From Catenibacterium mitsuokai (GTDB lineage: Bacteria > Bacillota_I > Bacilli_A > Erysipelotrichales > Coprobacillaceae): DNA of 64,000 nucleotides. The notes beneath the pieces are model-generated. The model was not told where the DNA came from. It saw only the letters and a list, made by a program, of their open reading frames with translations, and ran no database searches. The position numbers and the translations under genes are program-made. The number at the start of each line of letters is the position of its first letter. The stretch's first letter is position 1. Of the stretch, positions 52,611 to 61,121 are shown piece after piece. The stretch covers positions 963,569 through 1,027,568 of the forward strand of contig NZ_CP102271.1 in the NCBI RefSeq assembly GCF_025148785.1, in the 5' to 3' direction.

Positions 52611-54206
52611 ATGAATGAAAATTTTGAATATAAGATTGCGACTAGAGAGGATATTGACGCAATTGTGCAGTTTCTTGCAAAAGACTATTATGAAACATCA
52701 AGGGCTTTAAAAGACCCATGTAAGATGATTTTTCTTGCATATAGTGGAGAAGTGATTGTAGGCATACTTGAACTACTTGATTTGTCTAATATTTCTTTTG
52801 TTTATGTATCTGATGATTATCAGGATACACTTGTACAGGAAGAACTTCTTGAACTAGCTGAAAGATTTGTGACAAAAGAATTAACTGCTTATACAGATGA
52901 AGAACATCTTTCTTTCTTTAAACAGCATGATTATGTAGTAGATGTAGAATCAAATGGTCGTTATTTATTGAAGAAGACTATTCCAGTGCTTCCTCGTTTT
53001 AGTGATTATGATCAGGTATTAGAATTTATAGAAGCACAAAAGGACCGTGTTTATTCTTTAACGAACTTTAAGAACTTCATGTATGACTTCTATGATCCAC
53101 AGACTAAGTTGACTTGTGTTCATATTGGTGGGACAAATGGAAAAGGTTCTACAACAAACTATACAAAAGAAGTTCTTAAATGTGCCGGCTATAAAGTAGG
53201 GACATTTACATCTCCAGCTTTAGTGAATCGTTTAGATATTATTCGAGTGGATGATGAACCTATTGATGAAGCAACTATTGTAAGATATGCCAATCGTTAT
53301 ATGGATGACTGGATGGCATATGAGCTTTCTAAGTTTGAAATAGAAGTGTTTATTGCGGTGATGTACTTTATTGAACAGGGTGTCGATATTGCCTTATTTG
53401 AAGTAGGTCTAGGCGGTACACTTGATGCGACAAATATCATTTCGCCAATACTTTCTGTTAATACAAATATCGGTTTAGATCATGTCAACTTTCTAGGTAA
53501 CACATATGCGAGTATTGCAAGAAGTAAAGCAGGAATCATTAAACGTGGTATTCCTTATATGACAGCGGAAAGAAGACCTGAATGTTTAGAGGTCTTCTAT
53601 GAAGAAGCACATAAGCATCATTCTTATGTAATAGAAATAAGAAAACCTAAACGTGTTTATTATGGAGCCTCTATTTCTTATGATTATCATGGATATCATA
53701 TTGATTTGTCTACATCAGCTCACTATCAGGTCACTAATAGTGCACTTGCGATTAATATTCTAGAATATATTAGAAAAGAATTTCCATTCAAGGATGCAGA
53801 TCTAGAAAAAGGAATGCATGATGCAGTATGGGAAGGCCGTTTTGAAACAATTCACAAAAATCCATTAATTATTGTAGATGGGGCACATAATAGAGAGGGA
53901 ATGGATGCCTTCTTTGAAAGTGCTCGTGATTTTAGTGATATCAAGATTATTTTTTCAGCTTTAGGTGACAAGGATACACATCATATGTTAGAGACGTTGT
54001 TATCTTTATCAAAGGATATTACAGTCACACAATTTGATCATCCTCGTCGTGCAACGGCTCAACAACTTGCTGAAGATTTCCCAGTCAAAATTGATGAAGA
54101 CTGGAAACATGCCGTAGACGAGGCATATAGTCATAAAGGTGTTGTGTTTATTACAGGTTCTCTTTATTTTATCTCAAAAGTGAGACAATATATTTTATCT
54201 AAATAA
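52611..54206 (+). CDS. folC: Folylpolyglutamate synthase with N-terminal GNAT-like domain
   Basis: The 531-residue protein is about 100-130 longer than usual FolC. Residues ~1-130 resemble a GNAT acyltransferase fold (YKIATREDIDAIVQFLAKDY, then MIFLAYSGEVIVGILELLD and FVYVSDDYQDTLVQEELLE). FolC follows: VHIGGTNGKGSTTNY (K178), TFTSPALVNRLDIIRVD, FEVGLGGTLDATNI, IGLDHVNFLG, and DGAHNREGMDAF. FolC adds glutamates to folates; a GNAT partner could modify a related substrate, but its active site is not evident. AGGTGA is five bases before ATG 52611. The stop codon shares a base with the next ATG. Confidence 0.88.
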   Translation: MNENFEYKIATREDIDAIVQFLAKDYYETSRALKDPCKMIFLAYSGEVIVGILELLDLSNISFVYVSDDYQDTLVQEELLELAERFVTKELTAYTDEEHLSFFKQHDYVVDVESNGRYLLKKTIPVLPRFSDYDQVLEFIEAQKDRVYSLTNFKNFMYDFYDPQTKLTCVHIGGTNGKGSTTNYTKEVLKCAGYKVGTFTSPALVNRLDIIRVDDEPIDEATIVRYANRYMDDWMAYELSKFEIEVFIAVMYFIEQGVDIALFEVGLGGTLDATNIISPILSVNTNIGLDHVNFLGNTYASIARSKAGIIKRGIPYMTAERRPECLEVFYEEAHKHHSYVIEIRKPKRVYYGASISYDYHGYHIDLSTSAHYQVTNSALAINILEYIRKEFPFKDADLEKGMHDAVWEGRFETIHKNPLIIVDGAHNREGMDAFFESARDFSDIKIIFSALGDKDTHHMLETLLSLSKDITVTQFDHPRRATAQQLAEDFPVKIDEDWKHAVDEAYSHKGVVFITGSLYFISKVRQYILSK

Positions 54207-55315
54207 TGAAAAAATATATTAAATATGCATGGCCTGATGAGGTCATTCATGCATTAGGTGATATGGGGATGATTGCACCTGGTATTGTTCAGAAGCAGTC
54301 CTATCGTTTGATTGAAAAGAGCCAGTCTTTTATATTGAATATAGATTCAACAAAAGACCGTCTCTTATCTATCATCCCGCCACTGCTTGCCTCAATGATT
54401 CATGAAGAGAAGACACAGATCATTCTTCTTGGACATAAAGAAGAACTGCTTTCTTCTTCTTTTGATATGAGAGAATACAATAAATACACACAATATCGTT
54501 TTATTACGTCCTATCCAGGAACCAATACCTTTGAAGAATGCCAGACGATTCATAATGGAATAGATATCCTCTTTACGACACCTACCAAATTATTGGAATA
54601 TATTAGAAGAAAGGTCATTGATACCAACTTTGTATCTTATCTGATTTATCAGGAATCCAATCAATTTTCTAATGAAGAAATAAGAGAAATTAAAGAAATC
54701 AAGAAGCATATGCCCCTTGATTGTGCCAGCATTCTATATGGTCTTAATCATCATAAAGACTTAAAAGATAATATTAAAACAACACTTCATGAATATCAGG
54801 CTACTTCTCATTGTACGCATTTCATTACAGAAGACGCTTATTTTAATTCAGAAAATAAGCAGGTGATTTTTGTGCAAAGCTATGAAGCTGTTCTTTATTA
54901 TCAGAAAAAATTCAATACAGAACTTGTCATTCATCAATTTATGAATCGTGCATCTCAGTATCGCATTATGCATGAGTTCAATAAAAAAGGTGGTCTCTTG
55001 ATTGTGTCAGACATAGCGTCTCGCTATTTATCTTTATGTTGTGAGACAGTTATTCATATAGGTGTTCATGATTTGTATCAATATATGAGTCATTTGACAC
55101 ATGTCAAAGGCGTGATGCATTCATACATCTATGATACAAATATGACAGAGAAACAACTAAAGACAGTATTAAAACATCCTGTGATTACTATTTCTAAGGA
55201 GGATTATAAAAAGAATCAGCATCTTCTTTATGAAACAATCAATAAAAACCCAGATGTGCTTTATACTCTTGAACCAGACAAATTAATTGCAATTATCCAT
55301 CATTTAGCCCGATAA
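54206..55315 (+). CDS. Degenerate DEAD-box helicase-like protein (pseudo-helicase)
   Basis: The 369-residue intact frame follows the DEAD-box helicase layout but lacks the catalytic motifs. The Q-motif-like start is YAWPDEVIHALGDMGMIAPG followed by IVQKQSYRLIEKS. The P-loop position reads NIDSTKDRLL (residues 45-54, no GxGKT). The TTPGRLL motif is TTPTKLLEYI, DEAD is QESN (149-152), the lobe-2 start is KQVIFVQSYEAVLYYQKKF, TDVAARGLD is SDIASRYLSL, and the HRIGRxGR position reads SHLTHVKG. Codon use and lack of stops argue against a pseudogene. It is coupled to folC (ATG overlaps the stop). An RNA-binding or scaffold role is inferred. Confidence 0.7.
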   Translation: MKKYIKYAWPDEVIHALGDMGMIAPGIVQKQSYRLIEKSQSFILNIDSTKDRLLSIIPPLLASMIHEEKTQIILLGHKEELLSSSFDMREYNKYTQYRFITSYPGTNTFEECQTIHNGIDILFTTPTKLLEYIRRKVIDTNFVSYLIYQESNQFSNEEIREIKEIKKHMPLDCASILYGLNHHKDLKDNIKTTLHEYQATSHCTHFITEDAYFNSENKQVIFVQSYEAVLYYQKKFNTELVIHQFMNRASQYRIMHEFNKKGGLLIVSDIASRYLSLCCETVIHIGVHDLYQYMSHLTHVKGVMHSYIYDTNMTEKQLKTVLKHPVITISKEDYKKNQHLLYETINKNPDVLYTLEPDKLIAIIHHLAR

Positions 55316-55351
55316 GAGAAAATAGTTGTTATTTTTTTAACAATAATAATT

Positions 55352-55373
55352 CCCTTATATAGGGCTTTTTTTT
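55352..55373 (+). terminator. Weak terminator after the pseudo-helicase gene
   Basis: CCCT pairs with AGGG around TTATA, then C and an eight-T run. A second small hairpin TTGTTA/TAACAA precedes it at about 55325-55342. Confidence 0.55.
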
Positions 55374-55395
55374 AATGTGTAATCAATTACAGAAA

Positions 55396-55409
55396 AGAAA
55401 GCGTTTGCA
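55396..55409 (+). promoter_or_regulatory. cre-like site (CcpA) at the ppdK promoter
   Basis: AGAAAGCGTTTGCA matches the 14-base cre consensus TGWAANCGNTNWCA at 12 positions, including the central CG. It overlaps the -35 box, a repressing position. Confidence 0.55.
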
Positions 55410-55433
55410 AGTAAGCCCTTACACGTGTATAAT
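55405..55433 (+). promoter_or_regulatory. ppdK promoter
   Basis: TTGCAA (55405-55410), 17-bp spacer, TATAAT (55428-55433), 38 bases before ATG 55471. Confidence 0.82.
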
Positions 55434-55470
55434 AGAAGAAGTGAAAAGACATAAGGAGGATTTAGTAGTT

Positions 55471-58110
55471 ATGAAAAAATATGTTTACTTATTTAGCGAA
55501 GGTAACAAGGATATGCGTAATCTCCTTGGTGGTAAAGGTGCCAACCTTGCTGAAATGACAGGTATCGGTTTACCTGTTCCTCAGGGCTTTACAGTGACTA
55601 CAGAAGCTTGTACACAATATTATGAAGACGGAAAAATGATCTCAGATGATATTAAAGAACAGATCGTTGAACACGTTAAAAAGCTTGAAGAAATCACTGG
55701 AAGAACTTTAGGTGATCCAAAGAACCCATTATTAGTATCTGTACGTTCTGGTGCAAGAATCTCTATGCCAGGTATGATGGATACAGTATTAAACCTTGGT
55801 TTAAATGATGAAGTTGCTAAGGAATTCGCTGCAACAACTGGAAATGAACGTTTCGTATACGATTCATATCGTCGTTTCATCCAGATGTTCGCTGACGTTG
55901 TAATGGGATTCCCAAAATCAGATTTCGAACATAAATTTGATGCAATTAAAGAAGAAAAAGGTGTTGAATTCGATACTGAATTAACAGCAGATGACTTAAA
56001 AGAAGTTGTTGCTGTATATAAAGAAGCTTATAAAGCACATGCAGGTGTTGATTTCCCACAGGAACCAATTGAACAGTTATTAGCTGCTGTTGAAGCAGTA
56101 TTCGGTTCTTGGAATAATGACCGTGCCATCACTTATCGTCGTTTAAATGATATCCCAGGTTCTTGGGGTACAGCTGTAAACGTTCAGCAGATGGTTTATG
56201 GTAACAGAAGTGATAAGTCAGGTACTGGTGTTGCCTTCACTCGTAACCCAGCAACTGGTGAAAATAAATTATTCGGTGAATACTTAATGAATGCACAGGG
56301 TGAAGACGTTGTTGCTGGTATCAGAACACCTCAGCCAATTGCTACATTAAATGAAGTTATGCCAGAATGTTATGAACAGTTCCAGAAGATCTGTCATATT
56401 CTTGAAGATCATTATAAAGATATGCAGGATATGGAATTCACAATTGAAGATGGTAAGTTATTCATGTTACAGACTCGTAACGGTAAGAGAACAGCTCAGG
56501 CTGCATTAAAGATTGCTGTTGACATGGTTGAAGAAGGCATGATTAATGAAGAAGAAGCATTATTAAAGGTTGAACCAAAACAGTTAGACCAGTTATTACA
56601 TCCAAACTTCGATAAAGATGATTATAAGGCTGCAAAGGCTGTTGCTACAGGTTTAGCTGCTTCTCCAGGTGCTGCTACTGGACATATCTTCTTCACAGCT
56701 GAAGATGTTCAGGAAGCGCATGCAAATGGCGTTCAGGATATGATCTTAGTACGTAATGAAACTTCTCCAGAAGATATTGAAGGTATGAACTTAGCTAAAG
56801 GTATCTTAACAGTACGTGGTGGTATGACATCTCACGCTGCAGTAGTTGCTCGTGGTATGGGTACTTGCTGTGTTGCTGGTTGTGGTGTATTAAGAGTTTC
56901 TGAAGATAAGAAGACATTAACATTACCAGATGGTACAGTATTAACTGAAGGTGATTATGTATCATTAAATGGTTCTACAGGTGAAGTATTTGCTCAGAAG
57001 ATCAAGACTGTTCCTGCTGCCATCAGTGGTGATTTCGAAACTTTCATGGCTTGGGCTGATAAAGAAAGAAAATTATATGTAAGAACAAATGCTGATACTC
57101 CAAGAGATGCTAAACAGGCTGCATCATTTGGTGCTGAAGGTATCGGTTTATGCCGTACTGAACATATGTTCTTCGAAGAAGAAAGAATCTTCAACTTCAG
57201 AAGAATGATTACTGCTGAAGATGTAGAAACTCGTAAGGAAGCATTAGAAAAGATTCTTCCATACCAGAGAGGAGACTTTGAAGAATTATTCAAAGCTATG
57301 GATGGATATAGTGTTAATATCCGTTTCTTAGATCCACCTCTACATGAATTCTTACCTCATACTGATGAAGAAATCAAACCATTAGCTGAAAGCTTAGGTA
57401 TGACTTTCGAAGCATTAAAGGAAAGAGTAGAATCATTAAAAGAATTTAACCCAATGATGGGTCACAGAGGATGCCGTCTTGCTGTTACTTATCCAGAAAT
57501 CGCTGAAATGCAGACAAGAGCTGTAATCGAAGCTGCAATCAACGTAACTAAGGAAACAGGACATACAGTCACTCCAGAAATCATGATCCCATTAGTTGGT
57601 GATGTTAAAGAATTAAAGTATGTAAAGAATGTAGTTGTTAAGACTGCTGATAAGTTAATTGCTGAAAGCGGATTAGACATGAAATATGAAGTTGGTACTA
57701 TGATTGAAATTCCAAGAGCTGCAATCACAGCTGATAAGATTGCAACTGAAGCTGAATTCTTCTCATTTGGTACAAATGACTTAACTCAGATGACATTCGG
57801 TTTCTCAAGAGATGATGCTGCTAAGTTCTTAGGCGATTACTATTCTAAGAATATCTATGAACATGATCCATTCGCTACTGTTGACCAGGAAGGCGTTGGA
57901 GAATTAATGAAGATTGCATCTGAAAAGGGAAGATCAACTCGTCCTGATATCAGACTTGGTATCTGTGGTGAACATGGTGGCGATCCAAAGACAGTAGAAT
58001 TCTGCCATAAGATCGGATTAACTTATGTATCTTGCTCACCTTACCGTGTACCAATCGCAAGACTTGCTGCTGCTCAGGCTGCTGTTAAAGAAAAAATGGG
58101 TATTTTGTAA
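55471..58110 (+). CDS. ppdK: Pyruvate, phosphate dikinase
   Basis: PPDK interconverts pyruvate + ATP + Pi with PEP + AMP + PPi. The 879-residue protein has the N-terminal ATP-grasp domain (LLGGKGANLAEMTGIGLPVP), the swivelling domain with catalytic H455 in GGMTSHAAVVARGMG (the same number as in Clostridium symbiosum PPDK), and the C-terminal PEP/pyruvate TIM barrel ending in CGEHGGDPKTVEFC and SCSPYRVPIARLAAAQA. AGGAGG at 55454-55459 supports ATG 55471; the frame open upstream to 55375 covers the promoter and is not translated. Codon use is very uniform, as in highly expressed genes. A cre-like site suggests carbon catabolite repression. Confidence 0.97.
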   Translation: MKKYVYLFSEGNKDMRNLLGGKGANLAEMTGIGLPVPQGFTVTTEACTQYYEDGKMISDDIKEQIVEHVKKLEEITGRTLGDPKNPLLVSVRSGARISMPGMMDTVLNLGLNDEVAKEFAATTGNERFVYDSYRRFIQMFADVVMGFPKSDFEHKFDAIKEEKGVEFDTELTADDLKEVVAVYKEAYKAHAGVDFPQEPIEQLLAAVEAVFGSWNNDRAITYRRLNDIPGSWGTAVNVQQMVYGNRSDKSGTGVAFTRNPATGENKLFGEYLMNAQGEDVVAGIRTPQPIATLNEVMPECYEQFQKICHILEDHYKDMQDMEFTIEDGKLFMLQTRNGKRTAQAALKIAVDMVEEGMINEEEALLKVEPKQLDQLLHPNFDKDDYKAAKAVATGLAASPGAATGHIFFTAEDVQEAHANGVQDMILVRNETSPEDIEGMNLAKGILTVRGGMTSHAAVVARGMGTCCVAGCGVLRVSEDKKTLTLPDGTVLTEGDYVSLNGSTGEVFAQKIKTVPAAISGDFETFMAWADKERKLYVRTNADTPRDAKQAASFGAEGIGLCRTEHMFFEEERIFNFRRMITAEDVETRKEALEKILPYQRGDFEELFKAMDGYSVNIRFLDPPLHEFLPHTDEEIKPLAESLGMTFEALKERVESLKEFNPMMGHRGCRLAVTYPEIAEMQTRAVIEAAINVTKETGHTVTPEIMIPLVGDVKELKYVKNVVVKTADKLIAESGLDMKYEVGTMIEIPRAAITADKIATEAEFFSFGTNDLTQMTFGFSRDDAAKFLGDYYSKNIYEHDPFATVDQEGVGELMKIASEKGRSTRPDIRLGICGEHGGDPKTVEFCHKIGLTYVSCSPYRVPIARLAAAQAAVKEKMGIL

Positions 58111-58131
58111 TAACTACTTATCCTTTCACTA

Positions 58132-58158
58132 GGCCGTTCGTAAGAACGGCCACTTTTT
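58132..58158 (+). terminator. Terminator after ppdK
   Basis: GGCCGTTC pairs with GAACGGCC around GTAA, followed by ACTTTTTT. Confidence 0.9.
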
Positions 58159-58176
58159 TATCTAAATTTTCTATGG

Positions 58177-58182
58177 TATAAT
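58177..58182 (+). promoter_or_regulatory. -10 box of the dprA-like operon
   Basis: TATAAT, 25 bases before ATG 58208. The -35 position is only T-rich, so promoter strength is uncertain. Confidence 0.5.
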
Positions 58183-58207
58183 GTCACTTAAGAAGGAATA
58201 TAAGAAT

Positions 58208-59206
58208 ATGAAATTACAACTAACATTAAACAGTCTTGCCTTGATATTATGCTGTGGTGATTTGATTCCAAGTTCTCTGCAGCCTTTGAATACTGAAGAA
58301 TGGCAGGAAATTGAGAAAAAATTGAAATCTACTAATAAAGAACCGAGCATGATTACTGGCATGAGTTATGATACTTTAACTCAGATTATTGGACTTGATG
58401 CTTTTACAGCGCGCAAGATAGAAAAAAGGCAGAAATTATTGCCTGATCTCTTTTATGCGCTTCAGAATCTAGAAAGCCAGAATATTGGTGTTACTACTAT
58501 TTATGAAGAAGATTATCCAGCTTGTTTAAGAGTGCTTGGAAGCAAGATGCCCTTAGTAATAAGTTATATAGGTGATCTCTCTTTAAGTTATGGTGTTAAT
58601 ATTTCAGTTGCTGGTCCACAGGTGATGAATAAGACAATGCGTCATGTCACTAAGGAAATCATGAAGAAGGTTTCTAAGGAAGGTTATACCCTTGTTGTGG
58701 GTGGATCAAAAGGTGTGGAGGAGTTAGCTTTAAGAACTCATTTAACGAATAATGGGAATGCTGTTTTATTTGTCGCAGATCATATGTTTGATAAAATCAG
58801 ACTCTATTCTAAATATTTAAAACAGAATAAACTTCTGATTATGAGTGCCAATGACCCTTATGCTTTATTTGATGTGACACATGCACTAGATAAGAATCTT
58901 TATATCTGTGGTATGGTCTTTGCACAAGTGGTTACAGGAACTCATATTGGTAGTGGACCTGTCTGGTTTACATCTATTCAGAATATTCATTCTCACTGGA
59001 CAAGACAACTTGTCTATGAAACATTGGACTATAGCGGTAATATTAGACTGATTGAAATGGGAGAAGCACATTTTACTGATGAAGATTTGAAATCGGATGT
59101 CACTCTAGCAGAAGTATTAGATAATCATGAAACTATTATTAAAAAGGATGATCCAAGTATTGATCAGATGACAATATTTGAATTTATTGAGGATAAGCAT
59201 GAATAA
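58208..59206 (+). CDS. dprA: Divergent DprA/Smf-like protein
   Basis: The 332-residue protein has the DprA layout: an N-terminal helical region (residues 1-75), IYEEDYPACLRVLGSKMPLVISYIGDL (DprA 'YP..L......P.vLy..G'), then a Rossmann-like core. Core motifs have drifted: VAIVGSR reads ISVAGPQ, SGLAxGID reads VGGSKGVEEL, and the FPxRNR position reads FDVTHALDKN. DprA loads RecA on incoming single-stranded DNA in natural transformation, so this copy may be specialised or partly inactive. ATG 58208 is ten bases after AGAAGGA; an earlier ATG at 58181 is inside the -10 box. The gene overlaps the rhomboid start. Confidence 0.68.
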   Translation: MKLQLTLNSLALILCCGDLIPSSLQPLNTEEWQEIEKKLKSTNKEPSMITGMSYDTLTQIIGLDAFTARKIEKRQKLLPDLFYALQNLESQNIGVTTIYEEDYPACLRVLGSKMPLVISYIGDLSLSYGVNISVAGPQVMNKTMRHVTKEIMKKVSKEGYTLVVGGSKGVEELALRTHLTNNGNAVLFVADHMFDKIRLYSKYLKQNKLLIMSANDPYALFDVTHALDKNLYICGMVFAQVVTGTHIGSGPVWFTSIQNIHSHWTRQLVYETLDYSGNIRLIEMGEAHFTDEDLKSDVTLAEVLDNHETIIKKDDPSIDQMTIFEFIEDKHE

Positions 59207-59819
59207 TATAAAAAAATATCCAGTAACATATACATTGCTTGCTTTATGTATAATGACTTATATAGCGACAACATTATTATTGAGTATTGATATGAATGCC
59301 ATGCAGGGCTTAGCGGCAGGAGGATTCAATCCTTATTATGTTCATGTCACACATCAATACTATCGTTTGATTACGGCCAATTTCATTCATTTTGGCCTGA
59401 TGCATATTGTAGTTAACTGTTACTCATTATTTGATTTAAGTTGCTTTGCTGAATATTTAATAGGAACTAAAAAGTATATAATAGTGATACTCGCATCTAT
59501 GCTTTCTACCACTGGTCTTCCTTATATTGCTTATTTATTATTTGGCACAGGAGCACATACAGTAAGCGGTGGTGTCAGTGGGGTCATTTTTGGAATCATT
59601 GGAGCTATTGGTGCTCTTTATCTATTCTTTCCCTCACAGCTTCGCGACATTGCAAGAAGCTTAGGGATGAATGTTTTATTAATGTTGTTTATATCTTTTG
59701 TTGTTCCAACAATATCTTTATCTGGTCATGTGAGCGGTCTGATCGGTGGTTTTGTGTCTGCTTATATTATTCTATATATAAATAAAAGAAAACGTGAGAA
59801 GTTCTTACATAGTTCATAA
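59199..59819 (+). CDS. Rhomboid-family intramembrane serine protease
   Basis: The 206-residue membrane protein has about six helices. Catalytic Ser lies in GGVSGVIFG (GxSG motif) and the catalytic His in LSGHVSGLIGG; the oxyanion-side HFGLMHIVVNCYSL matches the conserved H-x-x-x-N-type region. The start ATG 59199 overlaps the dprA-like stop region, with GAGGATAAGC as RBS. Substrates are unknown. Confidence 0.92.
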   Translation: MNNIKKYPVTYTLLALCIMTYIATTLLLSIDMNAMQGLAAGGFNPYYVHVTHQYYRLITANFIHFGLMHIVVNCYSLFDLSCFAEYLIGTKKYIIVILASMLSTTGLPYIAYLLFGTGAHTVSGGVSGVIFGIIGAIGALYLFFPSQLRDIARSLGMNVLLMLFISFVVPTISLSGHVSGLIGGFVSAYIILYINKRKREKFLHSS

Positions 59820-59852
59820 TGTCTTGATATACTGAATCCACGAGGTGAGTCT

Positions 59853-60278
59853 ATGAATATTGCGATTGTCTACAGTCATAAAAGTAAATATGCACAACAA
59901 CTTGCAACCATGATGGCAAAAACTGCAAGAACACAGGCAATTTCATTTCAAGACTACGATTTTGATGCTTGTGTAGATCTTCTTGTTCTTGGATTTGATT
60001 GTCCATACTTTGGTAAACCAAAAGAAGTAGAACAGTTTGTCATGAAGCTCAACCGTGATCATGTGAAGAATATTGCTTTATTTTCTACATTTATGTTTTC
60101 TTCAAAGGCGCTTGATGATATATCTGATTTATGCATGAGGCAGGATCTGCCTCTTATGCGTGAACAATATTGCTGTAAGCTGCCAATAGAACTTAAATGT
60201 CAATTATCGGATAATGCAATCAATGGTGGAATCGTCTATGTGAATGATATGATTAATATATGTAGAGATTATTACTAG
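59853..60278 (+). CDS. Flavodoxin-like protein
   Basis: A 141-residue single-domain protein with a flavodoxin-type fold: MNIAIVYSHKSKYAQQLATM at the phosphate-binding loop, LLVLGFDCPYFGKPKEVEQF, and VKNIALFSTFMFSSKALDDI. The phosphate-loop T/S-x-T-G-x-T pattern is not classic (SHKSKYA), so FMN binding is likely but not certain. CGAGGTGAG precedes ATG 59853. A weak TATACT lies just upstream at ~59827. Confidence 0.75.
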   Translation: MNIAIVYSHKSKYAQQLATMMAKTARTQAISFQDYDFDACVDLLVLGFDCPYFGKPKEVEQFVMKLNRDHVKNIALFSTFMFSSKALDDISDLCMRQDLPLMREQYCCKLPIELKCQLSDNAINGGIVYVNDMINICRDYY

Positions 60279-60297
60279 ACAGCGTATGCTGTCTTTT
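60277..60297 (+). terminator. Terminator after the flavodoxin-like gene
   Basis: AGACAGC pairs with GCTGTCT around GTAT, followed by TTT. Confidence 0.75.
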
Positions 60298-60302
60298 AAA
60301 AT

Positions 60303-60330
60303 GCAAAAAAAATACTCCGTGAGGAGTATT
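60303..60330 (-). terminator. Terminator after def
   Basis: On the minus strand AATACTCC pairs with GGAGTATT around TCAC, followed by an eight-T run. It overlaps the def stop. Confidence 0.88.
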
Positions 60331-60898
60331 ATTCAATCACCATTGCGTTTGGAATGGGTGCTTTTGGATCTTCTTTATTAAAATGATCATAATAAAGAAT
60401 ACCTTCAAAATGATCTAATTCATGCTGTAAACAGATGGCAGTAAAGCCTCTTGCAACAATAGTCACTTCCTGATCGGTTAAGGCATCATAGCCTTTTACA
60501 GTAACTTTAGCGCTTCTAGGAACTATACCAGGCTGGTCTTCAGGAACAGATAAGCATCCTTCACCATTCTTTAAATAGGCGACCTTTACTGTACTTGCAA
60601 CAATACGTGGATTAACAAGTGCCCACTGATCGCACTTTACAATATTGCCTTCTTCATCTACTGCAGGAATATAAATAGCACACATTCTCTTTGGAATACC
60701 AATCTGAATAGCGGCAATACCTACACCAGGTCTTAAATCATACTTTTCAGCTTTTTCTTCATCCTGAGAATCTACAAGATATTGATACATTTCCATTAAA
60801 GTATGACGGTCTTCATCACTTAATGGTAAAGTCACTTCTTTAGATTTTTCACGAATTAAAGGATTTTTATCATCAATTACATTTTTCATGCTTAACAT
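60329..60898 (-). CDS. def: Peptide deformylase
   Basis: Def removes the N-formyl group from nascent proteins. The 189-residue protein (type II, with the Gram-positive insertions) has the three metal motifs GVGIAAIQ, EGCLSVP and QHELDH. ATG at 60898 (minus strand) is eight bases after GAGGTGA; the in-frame GTG at 60910 lies inside that RBS. In many Firmicutes def sits between priA and rsmB; here it is isolated 33 kb away. A transposon-end hairpin lies only ~35 bases upstream of its start. Confidence 0.95.
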   Translation of the reverse strand: MLSMKNVIDDKNPLIREKSKEVTLPLSDEDRHTLMEMYQYLVDSQDEEKAEKYDLRPGVGIAAIQIGIPKRMCAIYIPAVDEEGNIVKCDQWALVNPRIVASTVKVAYLKNGEGCLSVPEDQPGIVPRSAKVTVKGYDALTDQEVTIVARGFTAICLQHELDHFEGILYYDHFNKEDPKAPIPNAMVIE

Positions 60899-60931
60899 AC
60901 TTCGTTTCACCTCTGTGTCATTCTGACTACT

Positions 60932-60951
60932 CCCACGGGCAAGCTCGTGGG
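60932..60951. repeat. Hairpin A at the def-proximal end of the broken transposon
   Basis: CCCACG pairs with CGTGGG around GGCAAGCT. The loop-side core GGCAAGC is shared with hairpin B at 62970-62987 although the stems differ by paired changes. Likely a transposon-end hairpin of IS200/IS605 style (inference). Confidence 0.55.
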
Positions 60952-61121
60952 GTTCTTACTGTCAAGTTTAGCTTGTAATCGTACATCATTTTCAGACTTT
61001 GGAATACAAGTATAAATCTATTTAAGTAAGAACTTCTATTACCAAGCAGTCCAACGACCACATTAATGGTAAATTTCTATCTTTCGATAAGGAAGTATAA
61101 TCAGTCTCCCTGATGTTTATT

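Noticed and set aside
55375-55470. Extended PPDK start
   Set aside because: The open frame covers the promoter and cre-like site; a perfect AGGAGG supports ATG 55471 and H455 numbering then fits the family.
60911-61121. A functional TnpB guide RNA upstream of def
   Set aside because: The protein remnant is broken and its TnpB identity is uncertain; sequence alone cannot show a guide RNA, so it is mentioned only as a possibility.
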